The notes: a model not told the origin generated them from the sequence alone. Positions 12,001 through 24,712 are shown, numbered from the stretch's first letter. The stretch: DNA of 64,000 nucleotides from Phoronis australis (GCA_002633005.1 NMRA01000515.1:2563-66562); one strand, 5' to 3'. Program-made: numbers and translations.

Positions 12001-12125
12001 GGGATGGATTTGACGTATTCTGCACCATCTAGTGTCCATGTTTTGACACTAGTAAACACCCCTAGAAGCACACTGTTTGTGTTGCTGTCGTGGACGCATT
12101 TCAACACTATGCATTGCTCTTGTTT
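12001..12125 (+). repeat. 3'-terminal fragment of the ~147-bp monomer family
   Basis: It contains a CACCATCTAGTGTCCATG motif and the shared 3' terminus (GTGGACGCATTTCAAC followed by GCTCTTGTT), as at 7227-7273. Confidence 0.75.
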
Positions 12126-12141
12126 ACTGATTTGTTGTTAA

Positions 12142-12240
12142 TAGTCACTTTCAGAGTTCCCACATTTTGAGAACCAGTTTTCTCTGCTGAATAACAGGCA
12201 TCAAACTGGTTCTCAAAATCCAGGACCCCTGTAAGTGACT
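12142..12240. mobile_element. 99-bp hairpin MITE
   Basis: The two ~38-base ends are imperfect reverse complements (AGTCACTT…ATTTTGAGAACCAGTTT and AAACTGGTTCTCAAAAT…AAGTGACT) around a ~23-base loop. A diverged relative is at 13597-13700. No target-site duplication could be recognised. Confidence 0.7.
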
Positions 12241-13130
12241 TATGCTGACATATCAATAAAAACTCCAATATGCATTTTGTGATTACAATTATTTCACATG
12301 ACTTGAAATGAATCTGTAAAAAAGGAGAACGATTCCAGAATATAAAATTTATTTGTAAATCTAATCCTTTGTACAATTTCTAAAACATTTGTAATGATGC
12401 AAGGTTTGTTGCTTTGGTCTACTTGGGTTCAATGGTTTTATGGCAAATAGTTGCAACAAACATCATGGAGTCAGTGACATAGCTTCCTTGTAAGCATATG
12501 GTTGCATTTATGCCTTAGGGAAAATACATTTAGTCAACAAAATGTGCAATAGAATGTCTTTAATCTTTAGTGGTTTCTGCCAAAATTGTACCTGGTTAAT
12601 CAACTGTGTGCAAATTCTACACTAGGCACTAGTCACCAGTTCAAAATGGGAGAGGGGGTGGGAGTGTCTTCTTATGTAAAAAGTTTGACTGTACCCCTTA
12701 TTGAACCAAATGTTTTCATATGGTACACACCAAAAGTAATCCAACTTATGTTTCCCGTCATGAAGGATTATGACCTGTCATGACTAGTTGGTCCAGCGTC
12801 TCTGATGGTGAATTCCACTTGCACTCAGCCACCATAACTATGAATTTTTTTGGGATCAGTTGTCCTGATGGGGAATTCTAAGTCATTTTGTCTGATTATT
12901 TGTAAAGTGTACGTACCGGTATATGCAGCTATTGTACTTTCAAATTGGAAAAAAAATGGAATAACCCTGCATTGTACAACCTGTGTGACAATATTTACAT
13001 ACCATTGATAATGGTAAACTTAAAGCAAAAACATTGAAATAATAAATCATTACATGGTTTCTTGGTTTTTAAAATACTGCCGCCTTGGACAGGCCCCTAC
13101 CAGATGGATGGGACTATTTAGAATTATATT

Positions 13131-13136
13131 TTTAAT
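13131..13136 (-). promoter_or_regulatory. Candidate poly(A) signal (ATTAAA) for the ZP-domain gene
   Basis: ATTAAA on the minus strand lies 84 bases beyond the stop codon at 13220-13222. It is the common variant hexamer, and I saw no closer AATAAA. Confidence 0.35.
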
Positions 13137-13219
13137 AACTACATTTATGTTCCTTCACTGTATAACCAGTTAAATGCAAACATGTAATAGGAAGAATTTA
13201 AATTAACCTTGCTTTTGGT

Positions 13220-16200
13220 TTAAAATTTTGTGTTGATTTCTTGTGGTTGAAACTTTTGTAAACTGTGAGAGTTACTTTTGTTTCTGATTACAAGACACAT
13301 AACAAAGACTACTGTTATAATGAGGAGAACACAAAGACTTGTGAGGACTGCCAGTACATTCACCTGGTTCCAACAGGACTTCTGGATATTGTTATCTTTT
13401 CCTGGGCATACATGCGACCCTGAAAAATAAAGTTATCAAAGGCTCCTAGAAATCACTTAGTGCATTTGAATATATTGCATTTGTAAAATAATTCAAGAAT
13501 GACTATGGCATTACTGTTAACAGAGCCTTGTATTTTGGCTAACACAACAGTGTCTTACTGGTACCCACTTGTTGTAGAAACTTCGGTGAAAATAGTCGTT
13601 TACAGGGGTCATGGATTTTGCAAACCAGCATGATGACTGTTATTCCATGATGACAAAAAATGTTTCTCAAAATGTGGGACTCCTGCCAGTGTAAGTGGCG
13701 ATTACCCAAATTTCGATAGTTGTAAGAATATTTGAAGAACGGTACCCATGTCATATTTATGAAAATCGTTCTCCAGGTTTTACTTGTAGTGCATCGTCAC
13801 CGTTTTCAGTGACGAGTTTTTGACATGTTGAGGTCCTAGAGTATTGAGAAGGTACATTTGACACGTGCCATGCAGATAGGTGAAGTTTTCACAACCCAAT
13901 TCCTTACGAAATGAGGACGCTGTTTCTGACTGAATTCACCTACGAAAGAGTGCGTTAATGCAACAACATTTTACCAAAGGTTGATTTTTTTTTCTTTTCG
14001 TGGAATCTTATCATAGAATCGTACTAGTTGTGTCGGATCTAGGGTGAACCTAGAGTAGGAGCAGCCTCAGTTCTAAAAATGCTTGAAACGGTATGTCTTC
14101 GGTGTTTTTGATCGCATTCTGAGGTCCTTATTCCAGTGCGCAACCCCTTGCCTCCATCCGCCCCGTAGTGCCGAGATTGAGGTGTTACACGCCAAGCAAC
14201 ATGCTCGCTAACTCATGCGGTCATACTACAGTATGATTTGCAGACCACGTTGCTGAGGATTCGTCATACTACTAATCTGATTGTCAATTTGTGAACACCG
14301 TGTCAGGAGAAGAATGTTAATGAAAAAACCTGTTTTGAAAGAAAATCCACTCACATTGATTAGTTGTAACTTGCCCAGTAAATATTCATTTTTCAGCCGA
14401 GACTGTTTTGCATAAGATCGTGCTTTGCATGAAAAGGTAGACTAGTGAAGTTGCATTTTCGTAATACCGTCAATACCTTGTTCGTTTTTAATGATATATG
14501 CTCCATAAAACTGAATTTGACGCTTAGTGGACTTTAAAGAAGAGATTTTCCGAATAAACGCTCCACTATTTGGACTATTGACAAAAGAAATTGAAACACC
14601 AAATAAACGGCCATGTGCGTTTATTCGGCATAGCTTTCCGAATAAACCCCCATGGGTGTTTCATCGGTGGGCTTATCTACGGAAAATGCCGGTAGTATGT
14701 AAATGACGTCACTGACTTAATCAAAGCTCTTTGTCAGCGTTTCGTGTGATGTACCAACGAAATACATAATACCATTCAATTCTTTTGAATTGCAAACATT
14801 GTGGGAATAAAACCTTTGCCATTAGTTTCATCTGTATTATAACTTACTGTTGTGGCATTCTGTTTCGTAGTCCTTTGCGATCTGTTGATTTCCCACAAAA
14901 TACTGCAGCACGACTCTCGTTGTATTGACGCCCTCCGAGTCTGAGACTGGGGATCGCCTTCGTCGGGTAAATAGTGGTACAGGATTTTGACAATGATCCT
15001 GAATCAATGAACATTAAAAAGATTAATTATCTCACATCGCTATGTGGTCTGAAACATAACAAAACAAAACAATGCTTGAAGACATCGAGTTGCGTATGCA
15101 TGAAGTACACCTTCCCCGGGTCCAGGAGTATAGTCCTCGAGTTATTCCTTTTCACTTCATTTTAGTTTAAAACGAAAACAAGGCTAAACCGTTTAATCAA
15201 AACATTCCCAAACAATCGCCTTTCAACATCTCATAATTATTTCAAAGTAAACAGAAAAGAATATTAAAGTTCAATTTTTGAATACCTGGAGATACCGGGC
15301 AAAATTAGGGTCCAGTTTGAATGATACTAATTTCACTAATTTTTAGAAAGTAACGTGACAGGAAAAAGACAAATTCATATAGGGTTACATTTGACAGAAT
15401 GCTAGTTATGATTGATGAAACCTCCGTGTTCAGAAATGGTGAACAACAAAGGAGGGTTTGACTTCAGTTGTTCCTTTGAAGATTATTTCATCGAATAAAT
15501 TAAATCGTATTTGGTATGTTCATTGCCCAGTACATGTAGGCCTACCTTAAGAAACAATGTACAGTCTATGTGCGCCTACCTTAAGAATGTGCGCCTACCT
15601 TAAGACACCAGTTCTGGTTGGCTTTCGAGCAGAATGTCACGTCGCAAGTTATGGTAAGCGAGTTCTTCTTGTTGAACGAGAAACATTTGAAGGGTGGTGA
15701 CTTCAGCGTGAGGAAGCCCGCGGCAGACACGCCCCCTATCTGTTCAAATCCTTGCTTCTCGTTAATGAATCCAAGAAGTCCTTTTGGGTCTGTTCCACAA
15801 CTGGAAGTGCAATGTTGCCATGAAATGCCAGGAATTTAAATTTGAGCACGAGTGCTAGTTTTGTTAGTTACTAGTAATAGGTTGTCAGTTGACAGACAGA
15901 TTAAACTAAATGTTTTACCTGTTCCGAATGAGCGTCACCCTGCTGGTTGATCCCAGATCTGGACGTGCCTCACAGCTTTTTACTCGAAACCCTTTGGCTG
16001 CTGTTAAAAAAAAATAAATCTTACAAATATTCGCTGGAAGTAATTCCCAGTCTTATACTGTGCAGCTGAATATCCAATCCATTTGCGGAACAGTTTTAGC
16101 GTTTTTCATCAGAGGAGTATATTGATTTACTAAAGTGGCATTAAACACGTGGTTTCTTTTTAAGTTTATTTTGGCCACTTACTGCGAGTTGAAAATTGGT

Positions 16201-19200
16201 CTCGACTTGTTCCTTACTCAGTTCAGAAGCATGGGCTGCGCACCATAGGGGGCTGGGAGGCTATGGCCCCCACTTATAATCAGTGCTGCGTCGCCCATGA
16301 TCACATAGGTGGTGCACTGGCATCGTAGGGGGTTGCCGGGGAGGCTATAGCCCCGGCTCCACTTTTTTCAGTGCTGCGCCGCCCATGAGAAGTGATCTCT
16401 TGGCTCTTGAAGATCTAACAGCTCGTTAAACATCAAATGCTTGAAGATATATTACACAGGAAAATGATGTTTCCCCCCTTCACACTGTCATTGATGAAAA
16501 TATGAGCTACGCTCGCGGCTTAGAAACCGTTGCGTTATCAGACCAAACTCGTGAAATTTCAGGTCGGCGTGACGCTGCCAACATCTTTACTGACAAAATA
16601 GTCAAAAAGGTAAATTAATAGATAGGTGCTAGACGCTCCACCGATTCCCGTTACAAAAGTATGTGGTTTAAATCAATACTATTTTTGACAGAAAGCAATT
16701 TCATTGAAATATTATTTGCAATGAAAGAAGTATGCAATAAAATATTAAATCAAGTTGTAAAATTTTAGTTAATTGTTATAGATTATGAAATAGTATAGTG
16801 CTTATTACGCGATATGTAGAATGACTTTAAAATCCGTAGGAATACAGACCAACGATATTCTGTTCTGATCGGAGGATTTCATGACCTCTCTAGGGTGACG
16901 AGACCTGTTCTTCAAGTCACTTGTGTGAATCATTATGCTGCTGTTAGTCTAGACTAAATCTTTACAAACATCCGGGACATGTTTCACTGAAATCTGATTT
17001 CCCTCTATTGCAACGTTAACTTGTGTTTCACAAACGAAACAATATCCCTGTCGCTCACCTTAACATACCGAAAGTCCTAGAAAAAGTGCCAAAAATGGCG
17101 ACAATAATTTCAAAAAATTTTCCAACACTCATTTGACTCCATGTGTTATGTCTATCGATACTCACACATATAATAAAAATAACCTTCCTTAACAACTACG
17201 GGAACTGGAGATCAGTCGAAATAGGTGCAAGCTTGTGGCCGCACGTATGGGCATATTGTATTGATGGCAGACCCGCCTCGTGTTAGTAACGAATATCGGC
17301 TTGATTGCAATGGCCGAACAGGCCTTCTTAGCTTACTTACTCGCGCTTTCAAGGTTCATGCGCACGGTTGGTCAAGAAGGGGGAAAGACGCCCTCATACA
17401 TCTTTTTACTTGACCAGCCATGCATGTCTCATACGTACTTTGGCTAACCAGGCCCGATAGTTGTAATCTAACTCCTTGTTCCAACTGACACACTGACAAT
17501 GTCTGCTGCGGAGTCGTGTCGCTAACGAGAGTCAAATACAATATCTCTTTAATTTTCTCAGGACTTATCACATCGAGATCCCTGAAAAAAAACAGTTCAT
17601 GTTTTATACTATGTGGTCTAGTTTGTGAACTGGAAAAAGTTTCCACACAAAACTATGTGACTCTATTTGTCTAATTTAATTTGATATCCAGCATGCAGTA
17701 GCATTCACTCTCTAGGTCATAATTATTTGTCATCAATTTTGGGCCTCCGTATCCGGCATTTCCCAACTGGCAACTATGAACGGCTTTTTATTGATTGTGA
17801 TTCCAATGGCCACTCTTTACAGTGCCTGGACTTTTATGATCTTTTGTTTGGGGATTATGGAACAGAGTTGTGTATCAGTGATAACCACTGCTTGTTTGTG
17901 GCAACATTTTTTAACCGTTTAGACACTGAGAAATAGCCTCTATGCAAAAATAAATTCATCATTAATTTTGATTTCGTTTTAACGACAAAAATCAGCTAAC
18001 AACAACAGAAGAAAAGAGAAATAACGCGCATTGCAACTGCTGTTCTTTCATTGATGTCGCAACCTCTATCATTGTTACCTGCGTGAGCAAAACAATGGGG
18101 TGACTTGATTCGGGTTCACCCCGCTTATCAGTCAGACCGATCTCAATACTCTCAGAGAATGAGAGAGCGCATCACATACCGTACACTGTGCGGTTAATTC
18201 ACGTTGATGCTTTTACACCCAAAAAATGAATTATTAGAAACTTGCGCCTTTTTTGCTGTGAAAAAATGGTGCCAAAAATGCCGATTTGATAGCGTCAATA
18301 ACCTAACGCCATGGAGACATTTTTTCATACCAAGAAGAGAGACAAATCAACTGTTTTTGACTGTTTTCCGAAAGTAGTTTACTGAGAAGAAAATAATTGA
18401 TGCCGTTAAAAAGAGCGTTTTTTCCACATAATGTAATCAGCTTCTTTCTTCTCTGGCATACGATAATGGCGTATACGGTAGTTTAGAAATGTTGACTCCA
18501 ACCACAGACCACTAGTTCACTGGTCTGAGGTTCAACGCACGCTATCGGAAGTTCCCACATGCACACCCCGGGGTATATCGTAATGTCTTCCTGGTATTCA
18601 CTTATTCAACGCATAAACTGGATTACATGAGCAGTTTTCGTTTGCTCGTAGACAAAGACATCGGAAAATTCTTATTTAGTGACGTTAATTCGAGACAGAA
18701 AAAATAGTACCTGGATACACCTACTGCTGTCGACACTGTTGCTGTCGGATTCAACATACACGTCACGCTAACAACCATATCATCGCCAGTGATGATACTC
18801 TCAACAACATTCACCAACACCTTCACTTTCACCACTAGCTTTTGATTTTCCGTTTCAACCTGTAAGGAAGCGCCACTTCTCAAATGAGTAAAGTAAAGTA
18901 AAGTAAAGTTAAAGCTGCGTTTCGTCCTATGAGTCGAGTTGGTTATCCATATGGTGCAACTTACCTCATTTGTGACAACTTACTCCACCTTATCATGGGC
19001 GGTGCACCACTAGGGGGCTGGGCTATAGCCCTCCCCCCGGCGTTTACTTCAGTGCTGCGCCGCCCATGTTAAGTTTGTTCTAGGGTAGATTTGCAGCACT
19101 TCAGTAGTTTCTGTGTGGCCGCAAATCTGGGGCAAGGCGGAAGTAATTACCAGCTGTTATTGATTACAGACTGGTTTTCTTTTGCGTCCCGTATTCCCAA

Positions 19201-21844
19201 TAGCTGTTAATTGCCACGTACATAGTGACAACTTCCGCCTTACCCTAGTTATCGGAGATGTGTATGTGGACGTTCTGCTTTAAAGTGCAAGGGTAGGCTG
19301 TGTGTGGACAGGAGTTTACAGTAATGTGCACAGTTGTCACTTCGCCGTTGAACGTAGGTGGTTGTGACCGATTATATCCCAAAAGCCGTAATGACTAACA
19401 ACCACAGAAGTTGCTAATGGGAAGCGGACGAGTGGTGTCAGAAACGGAAATTTTTCAAACCTTTTTAGATGAATAGACAGCCATCATCCTCTGATTTATA
19501 AATTTCAGTTTGCTCAAATTTAGACACATATGTATAGAAATGCTTGATTAATTCCTGCAAATTTATCGGTCAGAGGTTTGCTGAGTTGGATGTATCGTAC
19601 CTTTAGATTACAATCGGATGAAGATACTGCCAGATTCAGGAGCTGAAACTTTTTCTTAGATGGATTGCTTGGGAGTACTTTATTAGTGAAACACTTCGGA
19701 TCATTAGAATTCCAAATTTGCATGCTTTTGTAAACGTCCTTTGTCAAGTCGCCAGGTCGGTAAATAACGTCGAGACTAACTTTTCCGCTGTTTTCCTTTG
19801 AGCAACTTGCAAATACTGTAGAAGATGCACACACTTAATATAATCATAATCACAACAGCAAGAATAGCAATTAATAGCACTAAAATTAGTTATCTTGAAA
19901 ACAACATGGCGACTTTATGAATGAGTCAGCGAATGCTCATAGACTGGCAACAGGGGGTCAGCTCCCCTTACGCTGTCAGCATGCTGTCTTCACTGACCAC
20001 ACGGACATTTATCCTTCTGAAAATGTGTTTGCCGCCAGCAAACTCGACCAAGTCTCTTCGACACTGACATCGTGGAATGGATTAAACTACCTGAGGATAA
20101 AACCGAACTGAGTTGAGCTGTATCACACAAGCAAAGTTTGAATTTATTATTTTCATGTTGCATGAATCTCCCCTACTTCACTACTAACATTGTCAGCGGA
20201 TCTTTTGTCGTGTCAAATATCAGTGAGACATAACACTGACAGCTTTTCATTTCAATGAGTAAAACTCGGGGACAACGACGCCTGAAAGGACATCGGTTTT
20301 TGATCTATTTTTGAATCAAAATACATCGCATGTCATACTATGGGCCACGAAAAGAGCAAAAAATAGTAACAAGAAAAATCAAAACCTAATTCGTAAAAAT
20401 CAAACCTAATTTGTAAAAAGCAAACCTAATTCATAAAAATTAACCGTGTTTGGAAAATCAAACCTAACTCGCAAAATCAAACATGTTTGCCGGGAAAATC
20501 AAATCTGTCGGTGGAAACTGGAACTAGCCAAGTGCGCGAAAAGCGCAAAATTTCGAATTTCTATACTATTTTTTGCCCTTTCCGCGGCCCATACTATAAC
20601 TCGCTAAATGTCGCAAGTGTAAAAAGTTATTGACTGGGACGCATTTGCTTGCCCACCCACCCTCTCAAAGCGTCAAGCTTCAAAGAGCTTTACCACACCA
20701 AAATAACACAAGTTTTCGTCGCGAGTCCCGGCAGAAAAGGTCAGCAACAATTATTGAACTTATAAGCGTAATTTTTTCGTAAAGTTTTTATGAATCTGTC
20801 TCCAAGATAAGTTTTCAAATATACTAAACCATTACATTCAAATGCATTTTCCTCTCGTAAAACAATTCAACAACGAGCGTATAAGATCCGGTTACCTTGG
20901 ATACACAGCTCGTTTTTTGGATGAGTTGCCTGGATGTATCCATTGCTTTCATCACATGAGCACGCGCCGTTTGTACATATACTCTTGTTCACTGTGCAAT
21001 CACTATTGGTGGAGCACGATTCTCGTAATGCTAGAAAATTGGAAACTTTATGAAACACTTTATGGAAATGGTAGATTATATATGACTAACTGTAAATCAA
21101 AGAAAATGATTTGAGAACATGACGAAATTAATGATAATTATAATCAACATAGAATACAAAAGTAAATTCTGAAATGATACTGAGTAAAAATAGTGTCCGT
21201 TTTTACGAGATCTGCATGAAAATAACCTTTTTTTACTTAAGCATTTTTGGTTCTCGCATCGTCTTCACTGTTTTGACATAATTTACATTTTTACTAAACT
21301 TTATAAGGAAATCATAGACATTTCGTGTGACAACTGTGTATAGACTTATACCGATGCGCCACCTTTTAACGCTTCTCTATAAACATGCGAACCAAATTTT
21401 GCAAACACCAAAGTAACGCACCTTTTGACGCAGTAAGTGTCACTAAACTGGTCCATATCAACAAAGGAAGAAAGCTGCGCTGCAAGGGCATCTTTAGTTA
21501 TCACGAACGTTCCTAAATTAAACAAATAAAGCTTCGTAAGCGTGTGTACTTACAGAGAACCTCTTGTCCCAACAAAATTGATAAAAACTTCAGTGCTGTT
21601 TAGGTAAATTCCTTTTCACGCACTCTCGAGCCTCAAATCTTTTGATTTAAATTTTCTACTTTCGCAAAAAAAAACGAGTCGTGAAACAAGGCAAGCTACT
21701 TCTTACTTTCTGTGGTTATACTGTAGTCGGAATGGGGTTCATAGATTTTCTTTTGTTGTCTTACTTTGACTCTTAACCCCGACCAGAAGCCGCGCTGATT
21801 ATACTTCGTCCACCAATGTACTTGGGTTAGAGATGATGGCCCTC
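13220..21844 (-). CDS. ZP-domain type I membrane protein with EGF/EB-like module (5' end not resolved)
   Basis: Minus-strand exons are 21707-21844, 21422-21512, 20896-21030, 19601-19815, 18711-18859, 17439-17581, 15919-16000, 15599-15800, 14848-14998 and 13220-13419. From 21030 onward every junction is phase-compatible. Exon 20896-21030 encodes a six-cysteine EGF/EB-like module (SDCTVNKSIC, ACSCDESNGY). 19601-18711 give a four-Cys ZP-N half (FASCSKENS, DPKCF, SSDCN, VTCML). 17581-14848 give a ZP-C half (CQLEQG, KSCEARPD, NSCGTDPKG, ITCDVTFC). Exon 14848-14998 continues with a tetrabasic TRRRRS furin-type site. The last exon holds a ~25-residue hydrophobic helix (VNVLAVLTSLCVLL…) and a ~16-residue tail ending QEINTKF. 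ZP modules polymerise extracellular filaments, and cleavage at the basic site is known to trigger this in other family members. The 21422 donor leaves phase 2 while the next exon needs phase 1, so that exon end, or a missed small exon, is unresolved. The signal peptide exon was not found. Confidence 0.85.
13597..13700. repeat. Diverged relative of the 12142-12240 hairpin element
   Basis: It shares the TTACAGGGGTC-TGGATTTTG segment and a facing TTTCTCAAAATGTGGGAC segment with the element at 12142-12240, though the internal sequence is different. Confidence 0.5.
14527..14692 (+). repeat. GCGTTTATTCGG repeat family, copy 1
   Basis: It is bounded by TTTTCCGAATAAACGC and CTACGGAAAATGCCGG, with internal CCATGTGCGTTTATTCGG facing AATAAAC-CCCATGGG. 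The same family occurs inverted at 31843-32010 and again at 33131-33232. Short and non-coding; it lies in an intron of the ZP gene. Confidence 0.75.
15541..15600 (-). promoter_or_regulatory. Triplicated 5' splice site at a ZP-domain exon end
   Basis: The exon 15599-15800 ends CTTAAG|GTAGG. The same CTTAAGGTAGG core recurs at plus positions 15575-15585 and 15541-15551, i.e. 19 and 53 nt further into the intron. Neither shift is a multiple of three. The reading frame of the next exon fits only the first site. Confidence 0.7.
15998..16005 (-). promoter_or_regulatory. NAGNAG tandem acceptor of a ZP-domain exon
   Basis: The minus-strand intron ends T-rich then AACAGCAG|CC. Splicing at the first AG (exon from 16000) or the second (exon from 15997) keeps the frame and adds or removes one alanine codon just before KGFRVKSC. 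Confidence 0.7.
16230..16387. repeat. Two adjacent copies of a CATGGGCGGYGCA short repeat
   Basis: Each copy has a TAGGGGGCTGGG / GGCTATAGCCCC middle and ends CAGTGCTGCGCCGCCCATG. The first spans about 16230-16299, the second about 16300-16387. A third copy is at 18994-19068 and a partial relative is near 44988. The ends CATGGGC and GCCCATG are inverted. Confidence 0.75.
18994..19068. repeat. Third copy of the CATGGGCGGYGCA short repeat
   Basis: A single 75-base copy runs from CATGGGCGGTGCACC to TGCTGCGCCGCCCATG, matching the pair at 16230-16387. It lies in a ZP gene intron. Confidence 0.78.
19127..19248. mobile_element. 122-bp MITE with TIR CTRGGGYAAGGCGGAAGT
   Basis: The left end CTGGGGCAAGGCGGAAGT and the right end ACTTCCGCCTTACCCTAG are reverse complements with two mismatches. 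There is no coding sequence and no clear target-site duplication. Confidence 0.65.
20342..20590. mobile_element. 249-bp TIR element with 7-bp TSD and internal ~20-bp repeats
   Basis: The ends GGGCCACGAAAAGAGCAAA and (reverse complement) GGGCCGCGGAAAGGGCAAA are inverted repeats of about 27 bases. ATACTAT flanks both sides (20335-20341 and 20591-20597). The interior has about six imperfect copies of an AAAATCAAACCTAATTCGTA-like unit. It sits in the intron between the EGF-like exon and the first ZP exon. Confidence 0.75.
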
Positions 21845-23638
21845 CTGCCGTGTGTATTTTACCAAACGACAGTTATCACCTGAAGCTGGCGATTAATTTA
21901 AAGTAAAAACCGGTGAGCTCAACAAGTTCAGACTTACCTGCCAATGGGGCTATTCGGTAAATCTGCAATAACTAGAGGGCGTGAGTGTACTAGTGGTGAT
22001 AGATTAACAGCCTCGATTTCGCGAGCCCTTTAAGTACATGGTGAAATGGCTTGCATCCGTGCCAACTGAATCTGAGATTGCGTAAAAAGGGTGCTTCTAT
22101 GAGAGGAAGTAAGCAAGACCTCATACAAAGGTAAGGTTTGTGATTATTTTAACGATTATTCCATGATTATTCTACCGATACCTGTTAACTGAGGCACTCG
22201 CCGATGTCGACTTCGCGGCAGTCAGTCGCCAGTCAGAGTCTGGTTAATCTTTGTATGCATGTTGTGATATGTGATACGATACTTGACGTAGCAATCGGGA
22301 CCTTTTCGTACATCAAAGCATTATTATTGTTTGGAATGATTTCTAAAAGTTTATCAGTGACAGTTACATCAATCAATGCTGAATGTTTATGCTGTCAACT
22401 CGATACAGGTTAATGAGTTAAGATTACAATCCAGTCCCAATGGGTACGTGAGTGATAAATATCCATTGCATTAGACTAGTATTTGTTTACTCCCTATCAT
22501 ATGTCTTCTGGAAATCTATTACACGTTGAAATGGAAATCTATCACGTCAGTTTTCACATAACCTTTGGTTTTTAGGTTTGAAGGCTTGTACCGTGCAGAG
22601 GAGATATGCATCGCTTCTGCACCATCCCTGAATGGACAAAAATTGGTTTTTAGCATTTGACTGCAGCTAACCAACAAGATCTTCCCATCCAGTGCAGATC
22701 TGTTGTCAAAGCCTACTTTCAATATTGGAGACAACGAACAAAGCCTTTGAAAAGGAACAGCTATTTTTAAAGTCATTTTGTTAAATTACTTATTCAGGTC
22801 CCGAGGGGGGATTGGCATGGGGATTGTAATATTTGGTACAACTGAATGTGTGGAAATAACAGGTAATACATGTTTGGGGAAAAGAGCATGGTGAGGTAAT
22901 TCTTAACCTTCTCGAAGTCCCTTCAAGTTGATTTCACGAAACTGTTTTGCTACTTGTATCAATTGTAAAACCACGAAAATATATTACATTTTCCGAATTC
23001 ACAGTGACTGAATAGTCTTAACTCATGCCTTGAAATGTTGCAAGTCGTTATAAATTCAAATGACTGCCATTTTTGTGAAAATTGCATTTTTGATGGTGCC
23101 TTACGTTTTGTAATTACTCTTAAACAACAGAAAGATTATCCATCATTTTTAAACGACCCAAGTCTTCATATCTTCTATTAGAAGAAAAACGGTTCCCTCA
23201 ACCTTAGGCTAGAAGTATGCTTGACAGACCCATGAACCTGTAATCTGAGTTTAAAATTGCTGAAAGTATCAAAATTAAAAAGGCTTGAAAATGGGTAACA
23301 ACTGAAGGTTTGAAGTTGTCTCAAAAAACTTGTATATTTTACAGACAAGTGATGCGTTTAAAGAATTGTTATGGCTAGGGATAAAAAATAAAGACACGGT
23401 TTTATGCAATACTCATTATGTACACCCTTGGTTTCTGAAAATAGTAATAATTTACTTTTATGTGAAACTGTAGACCAATCACCATATATTTTTGAAAAAC
23501 AAGGATAACATTTTTGATCCAATCTGGAGTACTTAATTATTCATATTTCAATATTTGTTCCAGGTTCAGTGACATTTTAAGGCCACTTCAAGCTGTATCA
23601 TAGACAAGCTTTGTTACTCCGTTCTCTTCCCACAGTTC

Positions 23639-24154
23639 TTCCACACACCAGCAGTGCTGCATGGCACAATGTGCAAATCAGTGGCCCTGGAGAAATGTGA
23701 ATCGCAGTACTAAGTTACCATAAGACAATGTGCCAGTGGACTGTCTGTGTATCCAGACGAACTATATCTGACTGCTACACAAATAAGCCTTGTTGGTGAG
23801 GATGCCCTTTCATAGGCAATGAGTCATGTGTGGACAATAGCTTATTTCCTTTCCTGGAAGAAACATGAGGGACTGAAGCTAAAGAAGACCTAGTCACACT
23901 CTGGTCTAGTTCATAGTCTGATTTTGGGCTCAAAACGATTCAAGTGATATGCTGCTGTGTTTACCTTCAAGGGTCTAATTGTGGATGTTATTGAGGCTGA
24001 ACGAGGTTACATGAAAGAAAGCCACGTGTTGAAACTGGACCTTTTTTCCAAGCGCTTCTATAGGCCACTGAAACTAGAACCCAGTGAAATGAAAGCCAAA
24101 AGCTTAGTGACCTTAAATTTTCCTTTCAGAAGAAAAGCTTTATACTATTGGTAA
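23639..24154 (+). pseudogene. Decayed plus-strand reading frame of unknown family
   Basis: One frame runs for about 171 codons with only four in-frame stops (TAA, TAG, TAG, TGA) and protein-like composition, e.g. LSVYPDELYLTATQISLVG, HVWTIAYFLSWKK and LKLDLFSKRFYRPLKLEPSE. The last 65 codons (23957-24154) are uninterrupted. There are no clean splice boundaries that would remove the stops. It is antisense to the ZP gene. I do not recognise the family. It could be a processed pseudogene, a transposon remnant or chance. Confidence 0.35.
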
Positions 24155-24712
24155 AGATTGGTACAGATTATGGGGAAATGACATTCAGTGGCTGCATCGA
24201 TTGTCTTATTGTATGTTTTCAATTGTAGCTAGCTGGATAAGAATCTGCTATGCACAAGATTCGAGAATAAACAATTATCAGTGTATTTAAAAACAAATGG
24301 CAAACTGAAAAAGCACAGAAAGAAACAACATTGCGAGGAAGTCCATAATCAGGCATATCAGGTGATGAATTTCTGAATTACGTTCAATTCTCTCAGGTTA
24401 TTGCTGAAGGATTGCTTTTCACTTTGTCCAACGGTGAAATAGATGGTCAGGCGGTTGGTTTCAGTTGTTTTTTTCTCGCCTGTAACAGAATAGAAATATT
24501 AGCAAATTGGAAAAGAAAAGACAAGACAAAACTACTTTTGTAAGGCAGAACATACTTGACATTTCATCTTCATGTTTATGTGTAGAAACTAATAACCTTT
24601 GTACCCAAGTCTTATTTAATATCTGAATTAAAATATGTGAAACAGGCTAAAAAGTGATTTAACAATGTTACGACATTTATTGAATTGAGGCTTATTCATG
24701 TTAATTCATAAC

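Noticed and set aside
21700-22000. Extra 25-nt micro-exon at about 21936-21960 (donor GGCAG|GTAAGT) for the ZP gene
   Set aside because: The phase would fit, but similar sequence (CACCACTAGTACA…CGAATAGCCCCATT) occurs on the plus strand near 25320, so it may be repeat; not included.
22519-22776. 85-codon minus-strand frame in the ZP gene upstream region
   Set aside because: No credible acceptor and donor pair and no family resemblance; kept out of the gene model.
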